The notes below the pieces were generated by a model. It was not told the DNA's origin, searched no databases, and was given only the letters and a program-made list of their open reading frames with translations. Positions 34,834-43,460 of a stretch of DNA of 64,000 nt are shown here, piece after piece; position 1 is the first letter of the stretch, and each line of letters opens with the position of its first letter. A program made the translations under genes and the position numbers. Source of the DNA: Halomonas faecis (GTDB lineage: Bacteria; Pseudomonadota; Gammaproteobacteria; Pseudomonadales; Halomonadaceae); contig NZ_JAACZO010000057.1 in assembly GCF_010993975.1 (NCBI RefSeq), positions 62,001-126,000 on the forward strand, given 5' to 3'.

Positions 34834-34910
34834 GTCAGGTTCCTTGGGGCGGTCGGGAATGGCGCGATTATCCCGACATCGTCCGCCCGGGTACAGGACC
34901 AACCACGGGT

Positions 34911-35090
34911 TCCGGCAACAGGCCTACGGGGAGGCGCTGTGAATACCTCCCTGTACGCTACCGACGCCCTGTTTCGCTCTCGCGTCCTGCTTCGCTTACA
35001 GGACCGGTGCTGGCCATCCATGGCCAGCTCGTTCGAAGCAGTGCTTCTCTCCCCTGGCGTCGGACCTCCCCTCTGGCCTGTTCCCGGCGC
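34911..35090 (-). repeat. Structured intergenic element, copy B (enlarged)
   Basis: About 180 bases between aroF and the DUF3087-like gene, in the opposite orientation to copies A, C and D. The ends and the GTAGCGTACAGGGAGGTATT segment are conserved, but the inner hairpin is enlarged: GACGCC pairs with GGCGTC (34963-34968 with 35056-35061) and encloses about 87 bases ending in the hairpin CTGGCCA-TCCA-TGGCCAG (35009-35028), which keeps the conserved tip. Confidence 0.8.
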
Positions 35091-35109
35091 CGCTCACGGT
35101 GGTGGCGAC

Positions 35110-36177
35110 TCAGCGCAACTGCTCGGCGGCCTCGCACAATAGGGCTGCCGTCTCCTCCCAGCCGAGACAGGCATCGGTGATCGAGACCCCGTAGCGCAGC
35201 CGGTCGCGCTCGAGCGGCTGCTTGCCCTCATTCAGGTGGCTCTCGAGCATCACCCCGGCCAGCGCCATCTCGCCGGCCCGGCGCTGTGCCAGCACGTCAC
35301 GCAGCACCGCCGCCTGGCGGCGATGATCCTTGCGGGCGTTGGCGTGGCTGCAGTCCACCATCAGGCGAGGGTTGAGTCCGGCGGCCTCCAGCGCCTCGCG
35401 GGCGGCACGCACCGACTCCACATCGTGATTGGGGCCGCTGCGCCCGCCGCGCAGCACCAGCTGGGCATGAGCATTCCCAGCCGTGTCGCGCACTACCGGC
35501 CGGCCGGCCGCATCCAGGGCGAAGTGCTGATGCGGGTGAGCCGCCGCACGCATGGCATCCAGCGCCACCTGAATCTCCCCACCCGTGGCGTTCTTGAAGC
35601 CCACGGCAGCGTCGAGGCCGCTGGCCAGCTCGCGGTGCAGCTGCGATTCGGTGGTGCGCGCCCCGATCGCCACCCAGGCCAGCAGATCGTCCAGGTAGGG
35701 TGCGAGCATTGGCTGCAGCAGCTCGGTGGCCACCGGCAGGCCCAGAGCGGCGATCTCGCGCATCAACTGACGCGACAGAGCCAGGCCATGAGCCATATCG
35801 CCGCTGCCATCGAGGTCGGGATCATAGGCGAGCCCCTTCCAGCCCACGGTGGTGCGCGGCTTCTCCACGTAAACGCGCATCACCGGCAACAGCCGGTCGG
35901 CAACGTCTGGCATCAACTCGGCAAGACGCCGGGCGTACGCAAAAGCCGCCTCCGGATCGTGAATCGAACAAGGTCCGACGACCACCAGCAGTCGGTCGTC
36001 GTCGCCGGCCACGATGCGTTTGACGGCGTCACGCTGCGCAGCGATGCGTTCGGCGAGCTCGGGAGAACGAGGCAGGCGGGCATGCAGCTCGGCCGGGGTG
36101 GGCAATCGCGTCTCGCGACAAGTGGCGGAAGCGGTGTCGAGTGGCTGGCGCTCGGCCAGGGAAAGCGGGGCATTCAT
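35110..36177 (-). CDS. aroF: DAHP synthase, class I (3-deoxy-7-phosphoheptulonate synthase)
   Basis: First shikimate pathway enzyme, joining phosphoenolpyruvate and erythrose 4-phosphate. The 355-residue AroFGH-type protein has VVVGPCSIHDPEAAFAYARR, KPRTTVGWKGL, the GARTTESQ loop and the metal ligand histidine in VDCSHANARKDH. Which aromatic amino acid inhibits it cannot be told by eye, so the aroF symbol is a label for the class. It starts at 36177, six bases after the stop of a small aromatic-rich ORF, with GGAG upstream. Two leader peptides and a hairpin precede it (36183-36598), implying control by aromatic amino acid supply. Confidence 0.92.
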   Translation of the reverse strand: MNAPLSLAERQPLDTASATCRETRLPTPAELHARLPRSPELAERIAAQRDAVKRIVAGDDDRLLVVVGPCSIHDPEAAFAYARRLAELMPDVADRLLPVMRVYVEKPRTTVGWKGLAYDPDLDGSGDMAHGLALSRQLMREIAALGLPVATELLQPMLAPYLDDLLAWVAIGARTTESQLHRELASGLDAAVGFKNATGGEIQVALDAMRAAAHPHQHFALDAAGRPVVRDTAGNAHAQLVLRGGRSGPNHDVESVRAAREALEAAGLNPRLMVDCSHANARKDHRRQAAVLRDVLAQRRAGEMALAGVMLESHLNEGKQPLERDRLRYGVSITDACLGWEETAALLCEAAEQLR

Positions 36178-36182
36178 GGCGA

Positions 36183-36347
36183 TCAACTCCGTGAGGTCGG
36201 TAAACATCGTGTCGAGGTCATGCCACCGGCAGTCTCACGGTCGGAGGTGGCGCACTGGACCGACCGCGCTTCGCTAAATCGCCAATAGCCATAGTAGCCA
36301 GTGAAACCGGTCTGCGGGCGATGGGCGTAAGCGGTGGATGCGGTCAT
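36183..36347 (-). CDS. Second aromatic-rich leader peptide ahead of DAHP synthase
   Basis: 54-codon ORF with a very strong ribosome site (AGGAGAGG). It holds a cluster TGFTGYYGYWRF at residues 13-24 (three Tyr, one Trp, two Phe in ten residues from F15), and an earlier Tyr at 7. Its stop codon is six bases before the DAHP synthase ATG, so its translation is probably coupled to that gene. Past the cluster, two mutually exclusive hairpins can form: 36260-36266 with 36238-36244, or 36234-36240 with 36189-36195. The latter hides the DAHP synthase ribosome site. Confidence 0.7.
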   Translation of the reverse strand: MTASTAYAHRPQTGFTGYYGYWRFSEARSVQCATSDRETAGGMTSTRCLPTSRS

Positions 36348-36394
36348 GCTACCTCTCCTGTCGTCTCTCACGTGGGTATCGGTCACCCCAAATG

Positions 36395-36431
36395 CAGAAC
36401 CCCCGGGCGGGCCAGCCGTCCGGGGGTTCTG
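36395..36431 (-). terminator. Attenuator-like hairpin between the two leader peptides
   Basis: Perfect 12-bp stem CAGAACCCCCGG / CCGGGGGTTCTG (36395-36406 with 36420-36431) with a 13-base loop, 50 bases past the stop of leader peptide 1. The tail on the minus strand is CATTTGG, so the T-run is weak. An 8-base segment upstream (36456-36463) can pair instead with 36403-36410, breaking this stem; this is the layout of an antiterminator. Confidence 0.65.
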
Positions 36432-36437
36432 TGCGGA

Positions 36438-36463
36438 GGCGGCCCTGGTGGTGTGCCGCCCGG
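36438..36463 (-). promoter_or_regulatory. Candidate antiterminator segment of the DAHP synthase leader
   Basis: GGCGGC (36438-36443) can pair with GCCGCC (36455-36460) as a pause-type hairpin. The overlapping segment 36456-36463 is also perfectly complementary to 36403-36410 inside the terminator stem. The two pairings exclude each other. This follows the leader peptide 1 stop codon by about 19 bases, where a ribosome would influence the choice. Confidence 0.5.
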
Positions 36464-36481
36464 CGATGTCGCGTCTTGCGT

Positions 36482-36598
36482 TCAGGACATGGCCACCGGC
36501 ACACCGGTCGTAAACCAGTAGCCAAACCAATAGCCACGCACACCGTCAGCGACGTGAACATCGTCATGCGCAGAGTGGGCGTGGAAGATCGGGGTCAT
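36482..36598 (-). CDS. First aromatic-rich leader peptide ahead of DAHP synthase
   Basis: 38-codon ORF with an AGGAGAGAG site 4 bases before its ATG. It contains GYWFGYWF at residues 22-29 (codons 36512-36532), two tandem Tyr-Trp-Phe triplets. This is far denser in aromatic codons than chance and lies upstream of a strong hairpin and the DAHP synthase gene. By analogy with trp, phe and similar operons it should sense charged tRNA-Tyr, -Trp and -Phe. It has no other family resemblance, and no protein product need be stable. Confidence 0.75.
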   Translation of the reverse strand: MTPIFHAHSAHDDVHVADGVRGYWFGYWFTTGVPVAMS

Positions 36599-36661
36599 GG
36601 CTCTCTCCTGATACGTCGCTTCATCCTGCCGCAATGCGGAACGGCTGGCAAGGGCCTCAGG

Positions 36662-36706
36662 CGTTGTCTGAAAAGTCGGCGAGCGCAGCCAGTTTTCGGA
36701 CAATGC
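36662..36706. repeat. Palindromic repeat, second family (copy 2)
   Basis: About 45 bases with a clear inverted repeat TGTCTGAAAA ... TTTTCGGACA around the core GTCGGCGAGCGCAGCC. It matches the copy at 28164-28208. It directly follows the stop of the 41-residue ORF and may serve as its terminator. Confidence 0.65.
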
Positions 36707-36832
36707 CTAGCCGGCCAGCAGCAGGTAGACGCCAATGGTGGCCGGCAGACAGCTCATGCTCACCAGCACGAGCAGTCCCAGGATGATGCTGAGCAGGCCG
36801 CTGTCGTCACGAAAGTCGTCATGATGCGCCAT
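36707..36832 (-). CDS. 41-residue single-span membrane protein
   Basis: A small ORF with start MAHHDDFRDDSGLLSIILGL, a hydrophobic stretch from about residue 13 to 41 and an acidic, histidine-bearing N-terminus. GAGAGG stands 7 bases before the ATG. It ends at a palindromic repeat. The composition suggests a real membrane miniprotein; no family is recognised. It lies between folM and the aromatic leader region, so it could be cotranscribed with the latter, but the hairpin repeat in between argues for a separate unit. Confidence 0.6.
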   Translation of the reverse strand: MAHHDDFRDDSGLLSIILGLLVLVSMSCLPATIGVYLLLAG

Positions 36833-36906
36833 GGGAATACCTCTCTTTCTCGTCAGGGGGCGTCAGTTTACCTCAGGCACTGTCCGCCTTCGACCGAGCG
36901 GGGCGA

Positions 36907-37620
36907 TCAGCGCAGGTGGCGCCCGCCATCGACCGGCAAGGTGATGCCGGTCACATAGCGATTGTCGAGCAGGTAGCGCAGGCTCTGGTAGATCACCCCG
37001 GGCCCGGGAACCATCTCCATCACCGACTTGGCCTTGGCCTTTTCCACGTAGGCATCGCTGTCGCCCTCATTCAGCATGATCAACGCCGGAGCGATGGCGT
37101 TGACCTGGATCGACGGCGCATACATGGCCGCGAAGGAGAGCGTCAGGTTGGCGAGTCCTGCCTTGGTGGCCGCATAGGCGGCATGCTTCTTCGACCCCTT
37201 CTGCACCACATGGTCGGTCAGGTGCACGATGTCGCGCTGGGGCTCGCCACACGCCTCGAGCAACTCGCGTCCGTGCAGGTTGATCAGGTAGGGCGCCAGC
37301 ATGTGGATGCGAAAGAGCCGTTCGAAGTTGGCCCCAGCCTCGTCGCCGGTGGAGTCCGGCGCCCAATCGCTGGCATTGTGCACGATGGCGCGCAGAGCAC
37401 GGGTCTCGGCCTTCAGCCGTGCCAGGAAGTCGACAATGCCCGCCTCCGTCGCGAAATCGGCCTGCAGGGTCACGATGCCCCGCTCGCGCAGTGCCGTCAG
37501 CTCGTCGCGTTCGCGGCGGTAGCTGACGATCACCGGATGGCCGTCGTCGACGAGCCGCTCGGCACAGTGGCGCCCCAGCCGCTGGGCTCCGCCGGTGATG
37601 AGAATCGGGGCGGCGCTCAT
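36907..37620 (-). CDS. folM: Dihydromonapterin reductase FolM (short-chain dehydrogenase)
   Basis: NADPH-dependent pterin reductase of the SDR family; E. coli FolM makes tetrahydromonapterin and has some dihydrofolate reductase activity. The 237-residue protein has the cofactor motif GGAQRLGR (10-17), VIVSYRRERDEL, ALRAIVHNASDW, the catalytic YAATKAGLANLT and the C-terminus VTGITLPVDGGRHLR, which closely resembles the E. coli ending. It overlaps the flavin reductase gene by 4 bases, giving a ubiD-fre-folM operon. Confidence 0.9.
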   Translation of the reverse strand: MSAAPILITGGAQRLGRHCAERLVDDGHPVIVSYRRERDELTALRERGIVTLQADFATEAGIVDFLARLKAETRALRAIVHNASDWAPDSTGDEAGANFERLFRIHMLAPYLINLHGRELLEACGEPQRDIVHLTDHVVQKGSKKHAAYAATKAGLANLTLSFAAMYAPSIQVNAIAPALIMLNEGDSDAYVEKAKAKSVMEMVPGPGVIYQSLRYLLDNRYVTGITLPVDGGRHLR

Positions 37621-38396
37621 GAGCCGGTTCCCCGCTTGAGGCTACCCAGGGTGGGCACCAGGGGGTCGCGCGGCGCATAGGCGAACACATCGGAAAAGGT
37701 GCGCGATGCCACCAGACCGAAAGAAGCCAGCACGTCCACGCAGGCATACACCATGCCCGGCGATCCGGAGAGATAGACGTCATGCTCGCTGACGTCGGCG
37801 AGCGTTTCCGCCAGCGCCTGGTCGATGCGGCCACGGTGAGCGACAATTCGATCGCCGACGACCGGCGTCTCCGGCGCCCGCTCGGTGACCAAGTGAAAGC
37901 GAAAGGCGGGATGCGCTGCCGCCCACTGCTGCGGCAGGCTCTCGAGGTAGAGGTCGCGTCGCTCGCGGGCCGCCCACCACAGCTCGATGGGGCGCTCGGG
38001 AGCCTCGTGCAGCGAGGCTTCGACGATCGCCTTCATCTGCGCGAAACCGGTGCCGGCAGCCACCAGCAGCAGCGGACGCGTGCCCTCGCTGTCGAGCACG
38101 CAGTCGCCGCCGGGCAGATGCAGGGAGAGCTGTTCCGCCGTCTGCACGAGATGCCGCAGCTGGGCCGAATTCTCTCGCTCCGGCCAGTGCTGAATGTGCA
38201 GTTCCAGCCTGCCGTCGCCCGCATGGGCATTGGCGATGGAGAAGGGCACCCAGGTGTCATCGTCGAGCTTGAGTTCCAGATACTGGCCCGGCGCATGCGC
38301 CATGGCCTCGGCGCGACCTTCCAGCCACACCCGCAGCACATCGGGGGTCAGATCCTCCACTGCCGTAACCTGGCAGGTCAGGGTCCTTGACGTCAT
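37617..38396 (-). CDS. fre: NAD(P)H-flavin reductase
   Basis: 259-residue ferredoxin reductase-type flavoprotein that reduces free flavins with NAD(P)H. The flavin-binding PFSIAN motif follows [15 protein letters not shown], and the nucleotide domain has [16 protein letters not shown] with the C-terminal [12 protein letters not shown]. It overlaps ubiD by 4 bases and folM by 4 bases. The ubiD-fre linkage is also found in E. coli; reduced flavin may supply the prenylated FMN cofactor of UbiD, an inference. Confidence 0.88.
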   Translation of the reverse strand: MTSRTLTCQVTAVEDLTPDVLRVWLEGRAEAMAHAPGQYLELKLDDDTWVPFSIANAHAGDGRLELHIQHWPERENSAQLRHLVQTAEQLSLHLPGGDCVLDSEGTRPLLLVAAGTGFAQMKAIVEASLHEAPERPIELWWAARERRDLYLESLPQQWAAAHPAFRFHLVTERAPETPVVGDRIVAHRGRIDQALAETLADVSEHDVYLSGSPGMVYACVDVLASFGLVASRTFSDVFAYAPRDPLVPTLGSLKRGTGS

Positions 38397-39892
38397 GAAT
38401 GCCTCTTGTGATCAGGAGATTGGGGGAGCGCGATTCCCAGTTCGTCCCAGCGTTCGCTGACACGGGCCTTGACGGCCGCGTCCATGACGATGGGCGTGCC
38501 CCATTCGCGGTCGGTCTCGCCAGGCCACTTGGCGGTGGCGTCGAGCCCCATCTTGGAACCGAGCCCCGCCACCGGCGAGGCGAAGTCGAGGTAGTCGATG
38601 GGCGTATTCTCGACCATCACGGTGTCACGGGCCGGATCCATGCGGGTGGTGATGGCCCAGATCACGTCTTCCCAGTCGCGGGCGCTGACGTCGTCGTCGA
38701 GCACCACCACGAACTTGGTGTACATGAACTGGCGCAGAAAGCTCCACACGCCCATCATTACCCGCTTGGCGTGGCCCGGATACTGCTTCTTCATGGTCAC
38801 CACCGCCAGGCGGTAGGAACACCCCTCCGGCGGCAGGTAGAAATCGACGATCTCGGGGAACTGCTTGCGCAGAATCGGCACGAACACCTCATTGAGAGCC
38901 ACGCCGAGGATCGCCGGTTCGTCGGGCGGCCGACCGGTATAGGTCGAATGGTAGATGGCGTCGCGCCGCATCGTCATGCGTGTCACTGTGAACACCGGGA
39001 AGTGGTCCACTTCGTTGTAGTAACCGGTGTGATCGCCGTACGGGCCTTCCGGAGCCGTGTCGTCGGGATGGATGACCCCCTCGAGAATGATCTCGGCGGA
39101 GGCCGGTACTTCCAGGTCGGCATGGCCGCATTTGACCAGCTCGGTGCGCGAGCCCCGGAGCAGCCCGGCGAAGGCGTACTCGGAGAGCGTATCCGGCACC
39201 GGCGTCACCGCACCGAGGATGGTCGCCGGGTCGGCACCCAGCGCCACGGCCACCGGGAAGGGCTCGCCAGGATGGGCCGCCTGCCACTCCTGAAAGTCCA
39301 GCGCACCGCCGCGGTGCGACAGCCAGCGCATGATCAAGCGATTCCTGGAGAGCTTTTGCTGGCGGTAGATGCCGAGGTTCTGCCGGGTCTTGTGCGGCCC
39401 CTTGGTCACCACCAAGGGCCAGGTGACCAGCGGTGCGGCATCGCCGGGCCAGCAGTGCTGGATGGGTAGGCGGTCGAGGTCGACGTCCTCACCTTCGAGC
39501 ACCACCTCCTGCACCGGAGCGCTGCGCACCGTCTTCGGGCCCATGTTCATGACCTGCTTGAAGATCGGCAGCTTCTCCCAGGCATCGCGCATGCCCTTGG
39601 GCGGGTCGGGTTCTTTCAGAAAGGCGAGCAGCTTGCCCACTTCGCGCAGCGCCTCGACCGACTCCTCGCCCATACCCAGGGCGACCCGCTCGGGGGTGCC
39701 GAACAGGTTGCCGAGCAGCGGCATGGCGTGGCCCTTGACGTTCTCGAACAGCAGCGCCGGACCGCCGGCCCGCAGGGTGCGGTCGCAGATCTCGGTGATC
39801 TCCAGGTAAGGGTCGACCTCGGCGCTCACGCGCACCAGCTCCCCCCTTTCCTCGAGAGCCTTGATGAAGTCACGCAGGTCCTTGTACTTCAT
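38393..39892 (-). CDS. ubiD: 3-polyprenyl-4-hydroxybenzoate decarboxylase
   Basis: Decarboxylates 3-polyprenyl-4-hydroxybenzoate to the phenol in ubiquinone synthesis, using prenylated FMN made by UbiX. The 499-residue protein matches the E. coli enzyme in length and starts [20 protein letters not shown]. Family segments include [24 protein letters not shown] and [24 protein letters not shown]. It heads the ubiD-fre-folM operon. UbiX is not in the window. Confidence 0.95.
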   Translation of the reverse strand: MKYKDLRDFIKALEERGELVRVSAEVDPYLEITEICDRTLRAGGPALLFENVKGHAMPLLGNLFGTPERVALGMGEESVEALREVGKLLAFLKEPDPPKGMRDAWEKLPIFKQVMNMGPKTVRSAPVQEVVLEGEDVDLDRLPIQHCWPGDAAPLVTWPLVVTKGPHKTRQNLGIYRQQKLSRNRLIMRWLSHRGGALDFQEWQAAHPGEPFPVAVALGADPATILGAVTPVPDTLSEYAFAGLLRGSRTELVKCGHADLEVPASAEIILEGVIHPDDTAPEGPYGDHTGYYNEVDHFPVFTVTRMTMRRDAIYHSTYTGRPPDEPAILGVALNEVFVPILRKQFPEIVDFYLPPEGCSYRLAVVTMKKQYPGHAKRVMMGVWSFLRQFMYTKFVVVLDDDVSARDWEDVIWAITTRMDPARDTVMVENTPIDYLDFASPVAGLGSKMGLDATAKWPGETDREWGTPIVMDAAVKARVSERWDELGIALPQSPDHKRHS

Positions 39893-40050
39893 TCAGATCT
39901 TCCGGTTCCAGAATGACGAAAGGGGCAGCTTAGCATGCTGCCCCTTATCGCTTCGCCCTGCGAAGCTACTGACAATCCAGCCTCACCGTTCTTGAGCCGA
40001 GGCTGTTCCGTCAACAGGCTCCTGAGCCAAGAATTGACCGCAGCGAGGGG

Positions 40051-40147
40051 CGCCGGGGACAAGCCGTAGGGGAGGTCCTACGCCATGGATGGCGTGGGTA
40101 GCGTACAGGGAGGTATTCACAGCGCCTCCCCGCAGGCTTGTCGACGG
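40051..40147 (+). repeat. Structured intergenic element, copy C
   Basis: About 97 bases between rho and ubiD. Outer stem GACAAGCC with GGCTTGTC, second stem GGGGAGG with CCTCCCC, inner hairpin ACGCCA-TGGA-TGGCGT (40080-40095) and the conserved GTAGCGTACAGGGAGGTATT. A further piece of the same end sequence, GGCTGTTCCGTCAACAGGCT, lies in inverted orientation at 40001-40020. Confidence 0.85.
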
Positions 40148-40179
40148 AACAGCCCCGAGCGCCTCGCCGCCTACAACCA

Positions 40180-41439
<1,260 letters not shown>

Positions 41440-41936
41440 CGGTGCGTTCGGAGGTTGCTCATATCAGCGTGACGGCACGGCGCCGCGAAAACGACGGGAA
41501 AAGAACGGTACGCCGCAAGGGTGCGTTCAGAACCCAGGAAGGCATCCAATCTGTAGCGATGACTTACGGGTGATGAACTCGGCGCTCGACATGGTCCAGC
41601 CGGACGTATCGGCTGATGGACGCAGACCGCAAGGCGGCATCTTGGTCGAGGGAGCAGCGCTTATGTCGCCTGGACTGCCATCGCCTGTACTCGGCTCACG
41701 TGCCCATGACAGGCCGGCACGGATCGAGGACGACAAAAGGGACTGACTGACGACTTGAGTTGACCGCGACGCGAAGGCCGTGTCTCGGCCGGAAAGCATT
41801 CGGAACAGGCGAACGTCACGATGGTAGACAAGCCCGACGGGGAACGCAACCCCTGTGATGGCCGCCTGCAGCACGGCGATTGACAAGCTCCCGATGGCGC
41901 CGCACCCTTTTGCCCACCTGCCGCCAGGACATTCCC
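41440..41936. other. Divergent intergenic region between rho and ppx
   Basis: About 500 bases with no recognised gene on either strand. It must hold the rho leader and the promoters of rho and ppx. A 119-codon open frame on the minus strand (41527-41886) resembles no family and has no clear ribosome site. Rho genes are usually autoregulated through long leaders, so this space is plausibly the rho leader; I could not identify -10 or -35 elements. Confidence 0.5.
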
Positions 41937-43460
41937 ATGACCGACGTCACGGACCGCAACGCTCGCTTTGCCGCACGCCAATCTACGCTGACCCGTCTGG
42001 CCGCCATCGACCTGGGCTCCAACAGTTTCCACCTGCTGGTGGCCAATGCCCTGGGCGGTCGCCTGCAGGTCGTGGCACGCCGCGGCGAGAAGGTGCAGTT
42101 GGCCGCCGGTCTCGATGACACCGGCCAGTTGGATGACGCCGCCTTGGAGCGTGCCATGGCGTGTCTGGCACGCTTCGCGCCCTTCGTCAGCGACATCGCC
42201 CCCGGCAACCTGCGCGTGGTGGGCACCAATGCTCTGCGCGATGCCGCCAACAGCGAAGCGCTCATCGAGCGCGCCGAGGCGCTGCTCGGCTGCCGCGTGG
42301 AGATCATCGCCGGCCGAGAGGAGGCGCGCCTCATCTATTTGGGGGCCGCCCACTCCCTGGCCGAGAACGGGCGACGGTTGATCGTCGATATCGGCGGCGG
42401 CTCCACGGAGTTCATCATCGGCGAGCGCTTCGAGCCTCTGGCACTGGAAAGCCTGCAACTCGGCTGCGTGTCCTATTCCCGCCGCTTCTTCGCCGATGGT
42501 GCCATCACCGAAAAAGCCTTTCGCCGCGCCGAACTGGCCGCCCACTCCGAGCTGGCCAATATCCAGCGCCCCTATCGGGAACTGGGCTGGAACGACCCCG
42601 TCGGCTCCAGCGGCACCATCAAGGCCGCCGCCGCGGTGATCGCTGCCGCCGGCGATGCCCCGGAAGGAACGATCACTCGCCAAGGCCTCGCGCGGCTCCG
42701 TCAGCGACTGCTGAAGTGCAAGCACGTCGACAAGCTCGACCTGACCGGACTGAAGGCCGATCGCGCCCGGGTCTTTCCCGCCGGCGTGGCCATACTCGGC
42801 GCCATTTTCGAGGCTTTCGAGCTGGCCACGATGCGCTACGCCGACGGCGCCCTGCGCGAAGGCGTACTCTACGACATGGTGGGTCGCAACAGCCCGGAAG
42901 ACACCCGACTCAAGACCATCGAGGCGCTCGAACAACGCTACGGCATCGACTCGCGCCAGGCCCGGCATGTCGCTACCACGGCCACGGCGCTGCTCGGCCA
43001 GGTACGCGAATCCTGGGGGCTGGACGAGGAACAGACACGCTTCCTCGCCTGGGCGGCGCGCCTGCATGAGATCGGCCAGGCCATCTCCCACAGCCAGTTC
43101 CACCGTCACGGCGCCTACCTGCTGGAGCACTCGGATCTCGCCGGCTTCTCGCGCCCCGAACAGCGCCGGCTGGCCTTTCTGGTTCGCGCCCACCGGCGCA
43201 AGTTTCCGGTCAAGGAGTGGCAGGCGCTCCCGGCAGCCGAGAAATCCGCCCTCGGCAGGCTGGCCCGACTGCTGCGACTGGCGGTCTTGCTCAATCACGC
43301 CCGTCCCGAGCGCCCTCCGACGATGCCGGCCCTGTCTACCAGAGGCGACGACCTGTACCTGCTTCACGAGTCCGCCGAGGATCCCTCGCTGCTGCAAACC
43401 GACCTGGAGCAGGAAGCCGACTACCAGAATGCCGCCGGCTTCACCCTCGAGCTGGAGTGA
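41937..43460 (+). CDS. ppx: Exopolyphosphatase
   Basis: Ppx/GppA phosphatase that removes terminal phosphate from polyphosphate. From the ATG at 41937 (AGGA site) it has 507 residues. The sugar kinase/actin-fold motifs are AAIDLGSNSFHLLVAN near 20-35 and LIVDIGGGSTEFIIG near 146-160; an HD-like helical domain follows (SRQARHVATTATALL, LHEIGQAISHSQFHRHGAYL). It is divergent from rho and its 3' end overlaps the convergent tilS by 20 bases. Ppk1 lies some 8 kb away, not in an operon with it. Confidence 0.95.
   Translation: MTDVTDRNARFAARQSTLTRLAAIDLGSNSFHLLVANALGGRLQVVARRGEKVQLAAGLDDTGQLDDAALERAMACLARFAPFVSDIAPGNLRVVGTNALRDAANSEALIERAEALLGCRVEIIAGREEARLIYLGAAHSLAENGRRLIVDIGGGSTEFIIGERFEPLALESLQLGCVSYSRRFFADGAITEKAFRRAELAAHSELANIQRPYRELGWNDPVGSSGTIKAAAAVIAAAGDAPEGTITRQGLARLRQRLLKCKHVDKLDLTGLKADRARVFPAGVAILGAIFEAFELATMRYADGALREGVLYDMVGRNSPEDTRLKTIEALEQRYGIDSRQARHVATTATALLGQVRESWGLDEEQTRFLAWAARLHEIGQAISHSQFHRHGAYLLEHSDLAGFSRPEQRRLAFLVRAHRRKFPVKEWQALPAAEKSALGRLARLLRLAVLLNHARPERPPTMPALSTRGDDLYLLHESAEDPSLLQTDLEQEADYQNAAGFTLELE

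Noticed and set aside
41527-41886. 119-codon minus-strand frame upstream of rho as a lost trxA
   Set aside because: No thioredoxin CGPC motif or other similarity, and no ribosome site.
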